Positions 24,242 to 33,076 of a DNA stretch of 35,208 nucleotides are shown here, in pieces. Source of the stretch: Perlabentimonas sp964554585 (GTDB lineage Bacteria > Bacteroidota > Bacteroidia > Bacteroidales > Tenuifilaceae); assembly GCA_964554585.1 (NCBI GenBank), contig CAZKPD010000011.1:1-35208 (forward strand), read 5' to 3'. A program made the translations under genes and the position numbers. The notes beneath the pieces were generated by a model. That model had not been told where the DNA came from, ran no database searches, and saw only the letters and a program-made list of their open reading frames with translations. Each line of letters begins with the position of its first letter. The stretch's first letter is position 1.

Positions 24242-24814
24242 TTACTCTCTTATAATTTTTATTTCGCCACCCATCCCCAACTTGATAATGCCTGAGGGGG
24301 AAAAGCTGGCTCCCTCCTCAAATTCCTCAGCAATGGCGTAGTCGACCCCTTGGATAATGGCGGGGTCTATTTGGTGAAAATGGGCGGGTGCCTTTTGGCC
24401 CGACAGGTTGGCCGAGGTGGAGACAACTGGTTTTTTTAAGGCTTGAATCAGCCGTTGGCTGAAAGGATGACGGGTAATGCGAATGCCTATGCTGCCGTCG
24501 GCAGCAATAAGGTTGCGCGCCAAACCCTTGGCGTTGGGGTAAATAATGGTGAGCGGTTTGGTGGAGAGGTCAATCAGGTCCCATGCCATGGGGGGAACCT
24601 CCGCCACGTAGCGCGCCAGCGTATTGTCGTGGTCAACCAGTACCAGCATGCTTTTGCTGTCGGCGCTCCCCTTGAGCCGATGGATTTTGCTTACAGCCTC
24701 CGGGTTGGTTGCATCGCAACCAATACCCCAAACGGTGTCGGTGGGGTAAAGGATTATGCCCCCTCGGTTAAGGATTTCTACCGCTTTGGCTATCTCTTCT
24801 CTTATGTTTTCCAT
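24242..24814 (-). CDS. tsaC: L-threonylcarbamoyladenylate synthase
   Basis: Makes threonylcarbamoyl-AMP from Thr, bicarbonate and ATP for the t6A modification of ANN-decoding tRNAs. The YrdC/Sua5 landmarks are present: GGIILYPTDTVWGIGCDATN (18-37), RLKGSADSKSMLVLV, SIGIRITRHPF and PVVSTSANLSG. At 190 residues it is the short form without the Sua5 C-terminal domain. It begins 15 bases after the ahcY terminator stem, so its promoter must overlap that hairpin or it depends on readthrough. Confidence 0.95.
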   Translation of the reverse strand: MENIREEIAKAVEILNRGGIILYPTDTVWGIGCDATNPEAVSKIHRLKGSADSKSMLVLVDHDNTLARYVAEVPPMAWDLIDLSTKPLTIIYPNAKGLARNLIAADGSIGIRITRHPFSQRLIQALKKPVVSTSANLSGQKAPAHFHQIDPAIIQGVDYAIAEEFEEGASFSPSGIIKLGMGGEIKIIRE

Positions 24815-24828
24815 CCTTTAAAAAAATA

Positions 24829-24853
24829 GGGTTGCACAGCTGATGCGCAACCC
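24829..24853 (-). terminator. Intrinsic terminator after ahcY
   Basis: A 7-bp stem gggttgc/gcaaccc (24829-24835 with 24847-24853), followed on the minus strand by TA and a T run (24820-24826). It lies 22 bases after the ahcY stop. Confidence 0.75.
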
Positions 24854-24874
24854 AAATTTTGCCGTTTACCGGAT

Positions 24875-26293
24875 TTAATATCTGTAATGCTCTGGTTTGT
24901 ATGGGCCTTCGACCTTCACCCCAATGTAGTCGGCCTGTTGGGAGGTAAGCTTGGTGAGCTTAACGCCCAGCTGGTCAAGGTGCAGTCGGGCTACCTCCTC
25001 ATCCAGCTGCTTGGGCAGTCGGTACACATCCACCTCAAAGTTATTGAGCCAAAGCTCAATCTGTGCCAGCGTTTGGTTGGTAAAGCTGTTGCTCATCACA
25101 AAGCTGGGGTGACCGGTGGCGCAGCCCAAGTTTACCAAACGGCCTTCGGCAAGGATAAAGATGGAGCGATTATCCTCTATAAAGTACTGATCAACCTGCG
25201 GTTTAACCGTCTGCTTTTTAACCTTGGGGGCTTTGTTGAGCCTGTCCACCTGTATCTCATTGTCGAAGTGCCCAATATTGCACACAATGGCCTGATCTTT
25301 CATGGCCAGCAGATGGTCAAGGGTAATCACATCGCGGTTGCCGGTGGCGGTAACGTAGATGTTGCCTTCGGGTAGGGCATCCTCTATGGTTTTTACCTCA
25401 AACCCTTCCATGGAGGCCTGTAGGGCGCAAATGGGGTCAATCTCGGTAACAATAACCCGTGCACCGTATGAGCGCATGCTCATGGCGCAGCCTTTACCCA
25501 CATCACCGTAGCCCAGTACTACCACCACCTTGCCGGCAATCATCACATCGGTGGCGCGCTTAATGCCGTCGGCTAGCGATTCGCGGCAGCCGTAAAGGTT
25601 GTCGAACTTGCTTTTGGTTACCGAGTCGTTCACATTGATGGCCGGAACCAGCAGCTTGCCACGCTCCTGCATCTGGTACAGGCGGTGTACTCCGGTGGTG
25701 GTCTCTTCCGATACCCCTTTCCACTCTTTGGCCAGCTTGTGCCATTTTTGGTTGTCGGTGGCCATTATCCCTTTCAGCAGGCTTAAAATTTCGTGTTCTT
25801 CGGCGTTTTCGGGCTCTTTGTTCAGGATAGAGGGATCATTTTCGGCTCTATAACCCAGGTGGATCAGCAGGGTAGCATCACCCCCATCGTCCACAATAAG
25901 GTTGGGGCCTTTGTCGTTGGGAAACGACAGGGCTTGTGCGGTGCACCACCAGTACTCTTCAAGGGTTTCACCTTTCCACGCAAAAACGGGAATACCTGCT
26001 TGTGCAATGGCTGCTGCCGCATGGTCTTGGGTGGAGAAAATATTGCAGCTTGCCCAACGCACATCGGCACCTAGCTCAACTAGGGTTTCAATAAGCACCG
26101 CCGTTTGAATGGTCATATGGAGCGACCCGGATACCCTAGCCCCTTTTAGGGGCTTTTGATTGCCATACTTTTTGCGAAGTGCCATTAATCCCGGCATCTC
26201 CTTTTCGGCAATGGCAATCTCTTTTCGGCCCCAATCGGCAAGGGTGATATCTTTTACTTTATAGGGTAGCGATTCAACTAGTACATTTTTCAT
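24875..26293 (-). CDS. ahcY: Adenosylhomocysteinase
   Basis: Reversibly splits S-adenosylhomocysteine to homocysteine and adenosine with bound NAD, clearing the inhibitor made by methyltransferases. Seen are SGSLHMTIQTAVL (55-67), the substrate-site DDGGDAT, the NAD motif GYGDVGKG (261-268) and the C-terminal KPEHYRY, whose Lys and Tyr reach the NAD of the neighbouring subunit. The ~40-residue insert near 150-195 is usual in bacterial enzymes. At 472 residues it is full length. It has its own -7 box and terminator, so it is probably monocistronic. Confidence 0.98.
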   Translation of the reverse strand: MKNVLVESLPYKVKDITLADWGRKEIAIAEKEMPGLMALRKKYGNQKPLKGARVSGSLHMTIQTAVLIETLVELGADVRWASCNIFSTQDHAAAAIAQAGIPVFAWKGETLEEYWWCTAQALSFPNDKGPNLIVDDGGDATLLIHLGYRAENDPSILNKEPENAEEHEILSLLKGIMATDNQKWHKLAKEWKGVSEETTTGVHRLYQMQERGKLLVPAINVNDSVTKSKFDNLYGCRESLADGIKRATDVMIAGKVVVVLGYGDVGKGCAMSMRSYGARVIVTEIDPICALQASMEGFEVKTIEDALPEGNIYVTATGNRDVITLDHLLAMKDQAIVCNIGHFDNEIQVDRLNKAPKVKKQTVKPQVDQYFIEDNRSIFILAEGRLVNLGCATGHPSFVMSNSFTNQTLAQIELWLNNFEVDVYRLPKQLDEEVARLHLDQLGVKLTKLTSQQADYIGVKVEGPYKPEHYRY

Positions 26294-26368
26294 GGTATGG
26301 GTTATATGTTGATTGATAACGTTTTCGCTCTATATGAACTGCTCAAGCCAAGTTCCATTTAAGGGCTA

Positions 26369-26376
26369 CAAAGGTA
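26369..26376 (-). promoter_or_regulatory. Bacteroidetes -7 box for ahcY
   Basis: The minus strand reads TACCTTTG, a full TAnnTTTG match, 75 bases before the ahcY ATG. I see no known SAH or SAM riboswitch fold in the leader. Confidence 0.5.
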
Positions 26377-26407
26377 GTGTAAAAAGCTGTAAGGTCAAGA
26401 TAGTGGC

Positions 26408-27340
26408 TTACTTGGGTTGCAGAATATTTATGGTTCTCTCCCTATCCAATGCCAGCTCTGCCTTTAGTGCATCCAGCGATGGGAACTTTATTTCGTCCCT
26501 AATGCGCTCCACAAAATGAACGGTGATCTGCTCGTTGTATATATCTTGGTTAAACCCGATAATATGCGCTTCGACCGTTAGGTTTAGCTTATCGCCCACC
26601 GTTGGCCTAATTCCGATATTGAGCATGGAGGGATAGCGAATCCCTTTGTACTCCACCCAAACGGCATATACCCCAATGAGCGGGATTAGCTTGTGGGGCT
26701 CATCCGTCTTAATGTTGGCGGTGGGATATCCTATGGCACGTCCTATCTGTTCCCCTCCTTCAATGGTTCCGGTGATAAAGTAGGGCTGTCCAAGCATGGC
26801 GTTGGCTAACTTTAAATCGCCTTGGGTTAGGGCATTGCGAATTTGGGTAGAGCTTACCTGTGTGCTGCCTACCTCAATGGGGTCAACCCTTACGGCTTGG
26901 TAACCAAATGTGTTCTGATGGGCTTCGATAAGGTTGTAGTTGCCCTTGCCCCTGTAGCCAAAGGCGTGGTTGTAGCCCACCACAATGCTGGATGCTTTCA
27001 GCTTCTTTACCAGATTATCCTCCAAAAAGTTGTAGGCTCTTACCTGAGCCAGCTCACGGGTAAAATCCATTATGAGCAGGGAGTCGATACCCATTTGCGA
27101 AAGGATATCAATCTTTTCGTCTAGCGACATGAGTAGCTTCACCTCATTCATCTCATGGTTGAGCACTAGGCGGGGGTGGGGCCAAAAGGTAACTACCATG
27201 CTTTGGCTTTGGTCTTGGTGGGCTTGCTCTTTTAGGATTTGAAGTATTTTCCGATGACCTATATGCACCCCATCAAAAAAACCGATGGTGATGGCTGATC
27301 GAGAGGATTTTACCTTATCTATGTTTCTGTAGATTTGCAT
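26408..27340 (-). CDS. ribF: Bifunctional riboflavin kinase/FAD synthetase
   Basis: Phosphorylates riboflavin to FMN, then adenylylates it to FAD. The N-terminal nucleotidyltransferase domain shows GFFDGVHIGHRKIL (20-33); the C-terminal flavokinase domain shows GRAIGYPTANI. Length is 310 residues from the ATG at 27340 (MQIYRNIDKVK). A GTG 21 bases upstream is in frame but would add residues without family support. The gene begins about 30 bases after the terminator stem of the glycogen synthase-phosphorylase gene. It is well apart from ribD. Confidence 0.96.
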   Translation of the reverse strand: MQIYRNIDKVKSSRSAITIGFFDGVHIGHRKILQILKEQAHQDQSQSMVVTFWPHPRLVLNHEMNEVKLLMSLDEKIDILSQMGIDSLLIMDFTRELAQVRAYNFLEDNLVKKLKASSIVVGYNHAFGYRGKGNYNLIEAHQNTFGYQAVRVDPIEVGSTQVSSTQIRNALTQGDLKLANAMLGQPYFITGTIEGGEQIGRAIGYPTANIKTDEPHKLIPLIGVYAVWVEYKGIRYPSMLNIGIRPTVGDKLNLTVEAHIIGFNQDIYNEQITVHFVERIRDEIKFPSLDALKAELALDRERTINILQPK

Positions 27341-27371
27341 AAGTGGGCGAATAAAGCGCACTAAAATAAAA

Positions 27372-27398
27372 AAAGAAGCTGAGACTCTCAGCTTCTTT
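27372..27398 (-). terminator. Intrinsic terminator after the GT3-GT35 fusion gene
   Basis: A perfect 12-bp stem (27372-27383 with 27387-27398) with a three-base loop, followed on the minus strand by a T-rich tract. It closes the glycogen cluster before ribF. Confidence 0.9.
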
Positions 27399-27423
27399 GG
27401 TCATAATATGTAAAAAATAGGGG

Positions 27424-30400
27424 TTATACCCAGCGAACCAGCTTGCAATCCATTCGATGGGGTAGCTCAGTATGTTTTGGGAAAATCCGAATACCCGATT
27501 CGTAAACTCCGGGTTCGCTTGGGATAAACGAGAGCTTGTAGGTTGCACGACTGCCCTCCACATGCTCCAGATCGTAGGGCTGGGTATGCCTAATGTGGGC
27601 ATCCCCATTCTCAATGAGTTCGGCAATTACCAGCTCCACGCCAATCTCATTGGGCGAGAGGTTTCCCACATCGAGAACCACCTCGGAGCTGTACTCTTTG
27701 CCTATCACAATCTCATGTAGCGCAGTGTCAAGCTGATCTGCGGTAATAATCTCAAGCCCTTCCCAGTTTCTGGAAACTTTCCGTTTCCATTCGGCTAGGG
27801 TGTGGATAAGCTCGGAGTCGTTCTGCTTAATCCTGTTGTGACGGAGGTATAGCTTGTTGTAAAACCGATCCTCGTAATCTTCCATCATCCGAGTGGTGGT
27901 AAACATGGATGCTACCTTTGCGATGGAGTTCTTAATAAATCCAACCCACTCGGTGGGAACATCATCCTTGTTTCGATCATAGAAAGCGGGAACAATCTCA
28001 TTTTCGATAATGGTGTAGATCATCTCCGCATCCAGCTCATCCTGAAAATCTTGTTGCATATAGGTTCGCTCTTCGGGCAGTGCCCAGCCCGCTTTGGGCT
28101 GATAGCCTTCGACCCACCAACCGTCCAAAACGCTAAAGTGCATGGCTCCGTTCATCACCGCTTTCATGCCGCTGGTTCCCGATGCCTCAAGGGGGCGGGT
28201 GGGGGTATTGAGCCAAATATCAACACCTTGTACCATTTTGCGGGCCAGCTCCATATCGTAGTTTTGTAGGAACAGCACTTTACCAATGAACTCGGGTCGT
28301 TTGCTTACCTCAATAATTTTGCGGATCAGATCCTGTCCGGGCTTATCGTTGGGGTGAGCCTTACCGGCAAAAATAAATTGTACAGGTCTACCCTCATTAT
28401 TCACAATTTCGCTTAACCTTTCCAGGTCGCGAATAATGAGGTGAGCCCGTTTGTAGGTGGCAAAACGACGGGCAAAACCAATGGTCAGCACATCATCGCG
28501 CAGCTTTTCCTGAATTCCGACCACCTGTCGTGGGTTATCGTACTTAATGTTCTCCGGGTTAATCAGTCGGGTAAGGATGTAGTCAATCAGGTTTTTCCGG
28601 TTGGTATTCCTTACATTCCACAGCTTATGGTCGGGTATGGAGTAGATGTGATCCCAGTTGGGTTTGCCGTTAAAGGCATGGCCGTTGTGGGTCTCTTCCA
28701 ACAGCTCCCTGATGAGTGGCGAAGCCCATGTGGGGTAGTGTACACCGTTGGTCACATAGCTAATGTGCAGCTCGCTGGAGAAGTATCCGGGCCATAGGTT
28801 GGCTAATATCTGTTGGCTCACCTTGCCATGCAGCTTGCTTACCCCGTTCACCTCTTGCGACAGGTTAGTGGCCAATATGCTCATGGAGAAGCGTTCGGTC
28901 AAATCTTCCGGATTATACTTCCCAAGGTTCATAAAATATTCCCACGAGATGCCCAGTCGGCTGGGGTAATGCGACATGTAAGTACGAATCATATCCTCGG
29001 GGAATGCATCGTGCCCTGCAGGCACTGGGGTGTGTGTGGTGAACAGGCTGCTGGAGCGTACCAGTTCCAACGCCTCTTCGAACGAGTATTTTTCCTCCTG
29101 CATGGACAAGCGTAGCCGTTCTAGTCCGGCAAAGGCGGCATGCCCTTCGTTTAGGTGATACACGTCAAACTCTAAACCTATCTCATCCAGCGCTCTCACG
29201 CCCCCAATTCCCAATACCATCTCCTGCTTAAACCGGGTTTCCCAGTCGCCCCCATACAGATGGTGGGTTATGGCTCTGTCTTGTTGTTGGTTATCCTCAA
29301 AATCGGTATCCAGCAGGTAGAGCTCTGTGCGGCCCACATCAACCCGCCAAATGCGGGCATGGACATTACGCCCGGGCAGCGCTATGGATATGGTTTTCCA
29401 TTTACCGTTCACATGGCGAACCGGTTTGGCTTGGGTTTGGGTAAAGTTTTGCTGATCGTAGGTGGCAATCTGCTGTCCGGTGGACGAGAGCTGTTGGGTA
29501 AAATAGCCGTAGCGGTAGAACAGGCCAACCCCAACCAGCGGAATATTCCTGTCCGACGCCTCCTTTAGGTAGTCGCCGGCCAGTACGCCTAACCCGCCCG
29601 AGTAGAGCTTAAGGCTGGTGTGCAGACCAAATTCCATACTGAAATAGGCAGTTCTAATCCCTTTTCGACCGCTCTTTTGTTTCATGTATTGGGTAAAATG
29701 CTGATAAACCTTATCCAACCTTTTAAGAAAATCCTCATTCTTTTCCAACTCTTGGAACTTCTTTAGAGAAATCCTGTCCAAAAAGCGGATGGGGTTCTGC
29801 TCGCAGCTGTCCCACAGCTTACTGTCAATGGACTGAAACAGCTCAATGGCATCGGGATTCCAGCACCACCAAAGGTTTTTCGACAGTTCGTCGAGAGCTG
29901 TAAGCTTTTCGGGAATACTCTTCTGGATAAGCAACCTAGACCAGTTGGGGCGAGGGCTTTGGTACTTCCGCTCAATGGTGGGCAATTTCTCCCTTCGCTC
30001 CACATCCATATACCGCTGGGTGCGCTCTTCAACCTTTTGGAGGGAGATGTTGTATGCCTGCTTGTAATGTCCAATGAGGTTTTTCCAAAGGGCTATCCTC
30101 GACAGCTCTTCGGCATTCTTTCTAACGTTATTCCTTTGATCGACGGATAGGGCGCCAAATTCACAAAGGATGGATCCAATCTTTTGGGCAACCTCCTGGT
30201 GATTGTCCTCGGTTCTTTCAATAACATCAATTCCCGGATGCCCGTTGGGGTACTCATGTTTTACCCAAAGGCCGAAACCTGCAAGGGTTGTGGTAACGGT
30301 TGGCACATGGAATGCAAGGCTTTCCAGCGGGGTGTATCCCCAGGGCTCATAGTATGATGGGAATATGGAAATATCCATGCCTATCAGCAGGTCCCAATAG

Positions 30401-31668
30401 GGCAGATTAAAAATACCGTCATCGCCATTGAGGTAACAGGGCACAAAGAATATTTTAACCTTATCCTTTTCCGAATTATTTAAGCCGGCGGAGGAGATGC
30501 GGTTAAGGATTGGATCGGTATCGGGGTAGTTAAGGTAGTGAGTAATGTGCTTATTGTCCAGCACTACAATTTTTTCCGTATCCTTTTCCTGAAGATTTTT
30601 AAACACATCCTTGCGAGGGCCATGGTGCGAGGCGGGAATGAGGATAAAGGCAAGCACCTCATGTTTAAGGTTTGGGCACTGGTTAAGCTCGGCCATGGAG
30701 TCGATAAACACATCCAGTCCCTTATTTTTTAGCTCATACCTGCCGCTAATTCCCACAATCATAGCGTCTTTTGCCACATCGTATGCCAGCAGAGCTTCGG
30801 CCACTTCGTAAAACTTCACCTTGGCCTCTATTTTCCGAAGCTGCAGCTCATCCCCCGTGGGTACAATGCTGTTGTCAAAGCCATTGGGGGTAACGATGTC
30901 AACCTCTTTTTCGAGAAACTGCTTACACTCTTTGGCGGTTATTTCGCTCACCGTAGTAAAGCAGTCCGCCTGGTTGGCAGCCAGTTTTTCCAACGAGTGT
31001 TTAGATACAATATTCAGCTCATTGGCCTTTTGCTCTGCATTGTATTTTTCCAAATTGCTGTAAAGCGGGATATTGTTTCCGGCAATGCTTCGACCCACAA
31101 CGGTTGCATGGGTAGTAAAGATAGTGCCCACCTGAGGTGCGTGTTTCTTTAGATAAAGAAGTCCCATTCCGGTCATCCACTCGTGAAACTGTGCGGAAAT
31201 TCTGTGCCGAGGGGTAAGCTGAAAACGGGTAAAACTCTCTATCACCTTGCCTGTGGCGTATCCAAACAGTGCGGGTTCAACGTAATCCCATTGTCCAGTA
31301 ATGGAATCCAGACTAAACTCCTCCCAAAACTCCTTAAAAATCTCATCCTTTTGGGCAAAAAATGGGGTGTAATCTACGATGATGGCAATGGGTTTCCCTT
31401 CGATGTTCCAGCGGCCAATCCGCACCCTAATTCCCTCTTCGGCAATTTGATTTCGCCACGAAGCGTATAGCTGTGGGTCTTCGATAAATTCGGGGTTGGT
31501 ATCCGTTTCACGCCACACATCGGGCCCTATAAGTATAAGATTGTTTTTATACTCTTTAACCAGAGTTAGTGCTTTGGTAGAAATTACGGTATGAATTCCT
31601 CCCACCTTATTGCACACTTCCCAACTCACCTCAAAAAGGTAGTCCGGACGTAATATCTTTTCGCTCAT
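27424..31668 (-). CDS. Fusion of GT3-like glycogen synthase and GT35 alpha-glucan phosphorylase
   Basis: One 1414-residue chain joins two enzymes that work in opposite directions on alpha-1,4-glucan. Residues 1 to about 560 resemble the eukaryote-type GT3 glycogen synthase: WEVCNKVGGIHTVIS (16-30), the retaining-GT motif E441 to E449 in EPWGYTPLE, and SGRYELKNKGLDVF (308-321). Residues about 580-1414 form an alpha-glucan phosphorylase of the TIGR02094 type: AYFSMEFGL (674-682), YSGGLGVLAGD (689-699) and the PLP-lysine motif GTSGMK (K1169). Catalytic motifs of both halves look intact. The fusion occurs in other Bacteroidota, where it is usually annotated only as phosphorylase. Downstream of GH57 by 71 bases; it is the last gene of the cluster. 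Confidence 0.92.
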   Translation of the reverse strand: MSEKILRPDYLFEVSWEVCNKVGGIHTVISTKALTLVKEYKNNLILIGPDVWRETDTNPEFIEDPQLYASWRNQIAEEGIRVRIGRWNIEGKPIAIIVDYTPFFAQKDEIFKEFWEEFSLDSITGQWDYVEPALFGYATGKVIESFTRFQLTPRHRISAQFHEWMTGMGLLYLKKHAPQVGTIFTTHATVVGRSIAGNNIPLYSNLEKYNAEQKANELNIVSKHSLEKLAANQADCFTTVSEITAKECKQFLEKEVDIVTPNGFDNSIVPTGDELQLRKIEAKVKFYEVAEALLAYDVAKDAMIVGISGRYELKNKGLDVFIDSMAELNQCPNLKHEVLAFILIPASHHGPRKDVFKNLQEKDTEKIVVLDNKHITHYLNYPDTDPILNRISSAGLNNSEKDKVKIFFVPCYLNGDDGIFNLPYWDLLIGMDISIFPSYYEPWGYTPLESLAFHVPTVTTTLAGFGLWVKHEYPNGHPGIDVIERTEDNHQEVAQKIGSILCEFGALSVDQRNNVRKNAEELSRIALWKNLIGHYKQAYNISLQKVEERTQRYMDVERREKLPTIERKYQSPRPNWSRLLIQKSIPEKLTALDELSKNLWWCWNPDAIELFQSIDSKLWDSCEQNPIRFLDRISLKKFQELEKNEDFLKRLDKVYQHFTQYMKQKSGRKGIRTAYFSMEFGLHTSLKLYSGGLGVLAGDYLKEASDRNIPLVGVGLFYRYGYFTQQLSSTGQQIATYDQQNFTQTQAKPVRHVNGKWKTISIALPGRNVHARIWRVDVGRTELYLLDTDFEDNQQQDRAITHHLYGGDWETRFKQEMVLGIGGVRALDEIGLEFDVYHLNEGHAAFAGLERLRLSMQEEKYSFEEALELVRSSSLFTTHTPVPAGHDAFPEDMIRTYMSHYPSRLGISWEYFMNLGKYNPEDLTERFSMSILATNLSQEVNGVSKLHGKVSQQILANLWPGYFSSELHISYVTNGVHYPTWASPLIRELLEETHNGHAFNGKPNWDHIYSIPDHKLWNVRNTNRKNLIDYILTRLINPENIKYDNPRQVVGIQEKLRDDVLTIGFARRFATYKRAHLIIRDLERLSEIVNNEGRPVQFIFAGKAHPNDKPGQDLIRKIIEVSKRPEFIGKVLFLQNYDMELARKMVQGVDIWLNTPTRPLEASGTSGMKAVMNGAMHFSVLDGWWVEGYQPKAGWALPEERTYMQQDFQDELDAEMIYTIIENEIVPAFYDRNKDDVPTEWVGFIKNSIAKVASMFTTTRMMEDYEDRFYNKLYLRHNRIKQNDSELIHTLAEWKRKVSRNWEGLEIITADQLDTALHEIVIGKEYSSEVVLDVGNLSPNEIGVELVIAELIENGDAHIRHTQPYDLEHVEGSRATYKLSFIPSEPGVYESGIRIFPKHTELPHRMDCKLVRWV

Positions 31669-31739
31669 AGCTATTGTTTTATAAAAACCTTAGTGTTGCA
31701 GTGTAAAGAAGTTAGGTTTTTGATGTTTTAAGAATAAAT

Positions 31740-33035
31740 TTATTTTCGCTTCTGCTTCAGACTTTTCAACTCTTTTAGCTTTTGCTCATACTCCGCTATC
31801 ACTGCCTCCAGCTGCTCGGGTTCCAAATTCTTAGCTTGATCCATATGTTTTGTATGGCTGTCTACCCTCTGCTTAAAATCGCTATACACATTCATAAAGT
31901 TGATAAATGCGTCGTAGGGAGAGTCGTAAGGGTTGAAATACTTGTGTACGTCACCATCGCTAAACCACTTGGTACACATGTAGTAAAAGTGGTCGCTGGT
32001 TTGCAGGTATTTCCAATCACGCTGGATATCAGCGTCATCAATTAACTTAACTTGGTTGATTAGTGCGTATAGCTTATCGAAAGCATCGTCCTGCAGCTCA
32101 TTGCCCAACCATGCGGTAAGGTCACGCTCCTCATCGGCCCAGCTAATGGGATATGGCACATGCAGTGGCCCCACGGGTTGGTGCTTTTGTGCGGCTTCGC
32201 CGGGGGTCAAAAACTCAAAGTTTGTTTTGCTAAACACCTGGTTGGGCAGCTCCCTCATGAAGTCAAAAATCCCGGTTTCGGCCCATTGGTGCTCGCCAAA
32301 GGTCTCATAGTCCATAAACAGATTAACCATTTCTTCCTTATGGTCGATTTGGTTTAACCAGTGGGCATACTTTTCGGCTGTAAGTGGCCACTCCTCCCAT
32401 CCCCTGTTGGAGAAACGGAAGGCAATATCGTCGCTCAGCTGAAAGTTTTTGAGCAGCAGCTTAAGCTTGGGATTAATGGCGTTGGTGTATAGGTAGTTGG
32501 GGCTTTTCCATCCCATTATATGTTTTGCACCTTCCGTCAGCATCACCTTATAGCCCATATCGGCAACCATGGCCCCAATCTCGTCGGAGTAGATCAGCTC
32601 CGTGTTCCTAAAGGTGGTTGGTTTTTGGCCAAAATGCTTTTCAATCTTGGCGGTTTGAGCCGCTACTTGGGCAACAAACTCTTCGGGGCATTTGAGTGCC
32701 GACAGCGAGTGCCCATAGGTCTCGGCCAAAAACTCTACCGACCCCGTTTCGGCAAGGCGCTTAAACGACTCTAGCACATCGGGAGCGTACTGCTCAAACT
32801 GGTCAATGGCTGTTCCCGAAAGGGAGTAGGAGATTCTAAAACGGTTCCCATACTTCTGGATCAGCTCAAGCATAAGGTAGTTGGTGGGGAGATAGCATTT
32901 TTCGGCTACTTTCCGCATTATGGAGTGGTTCGAAAACTCATCAAAGTAGTGGTGATTCCTTCCGATATCGAAAAACCGGTAGGGGCGCAGCCTGTAGGGC
33001 TGGTGAACTTGAAAATAGAAGCAGATTGTTTTCAT
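31740..33035 (-). CDS. GH57 family alpha-amylase / alpha-glucan-acting enzyme
   Basis: The family acts on alpha-glucans as amylase, 4-alpha-glucanotransferase or branching enzyme. The N-terminal HQPYR (11-15), the nucleophile in FRNTELIYS (E146) and the acid/base in FMDYETFGEHQW (D242) are all present. At 431 residues this is the short cytoplasmic type without signal peptide. The last ~40 residues form a charged coiled coil (EQLEAVIAEYEQKLKELKSL). Which reaction it performs cannot be told from sequence; the position between GT4 and the synthase-phosphorylase fusion points to storage glucan. Confidence 0.92.
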   Translation of the reverse strand: MKTICFYFQVHQPYRLRPYRFFDIGRNHHYFDEFSNHSIMRKVAEKCYLPTNYLMLELIQKYGNRFRISYSLSGTAIDQFEQYAPDVLESFKRLAETGSVEFLAETYGHSLSALKCPEEFVAQVAAQTAKIEKHFGQKPTTFRNTELIYSDEIGAMVADMGYKVMLTEGAKHIMGWKSPNYLYTNAINPKLKLLLKNFQLSDDIAFRFSNRGWEEWPLTAEKYAHWLNQIDHKEEMVNLFMDYETFGEHQWAETGIFDFMRELPNQVFSKTNFEFLTPGEAAQKHQPVGPLHVPYPISWADEERDLTAWLGNELQDDAFDKLYALINQVKLIDDADIQRDWKYLQTSDHFYYMCTKWFSDGDVHKYFNPYDSPYDAFINFMNVYSDFKQRVDSHTKHMDQAKNLEPEQLEAVIAEYEQKLKELKSLKQKRK

Positions 33036-33076
33036 CGTATTTTATTTTTATTTATTCTCTTACTAATGTGTTGTGG

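Noticed and set aside
26294..26368. SAH or SAM riboswitch in the ahcY leader
   Set aside because: The 75-base leader lacks the paired GC-rich helices and conserved core of those classes.
27341..27361. GTG at 27361 as the ribF start
   Set aside because: The seven extra residues (MRFIRPL) have no counterpart in RibF proteins, which begin near MQIYRNI; the ATG at 27340 is better.
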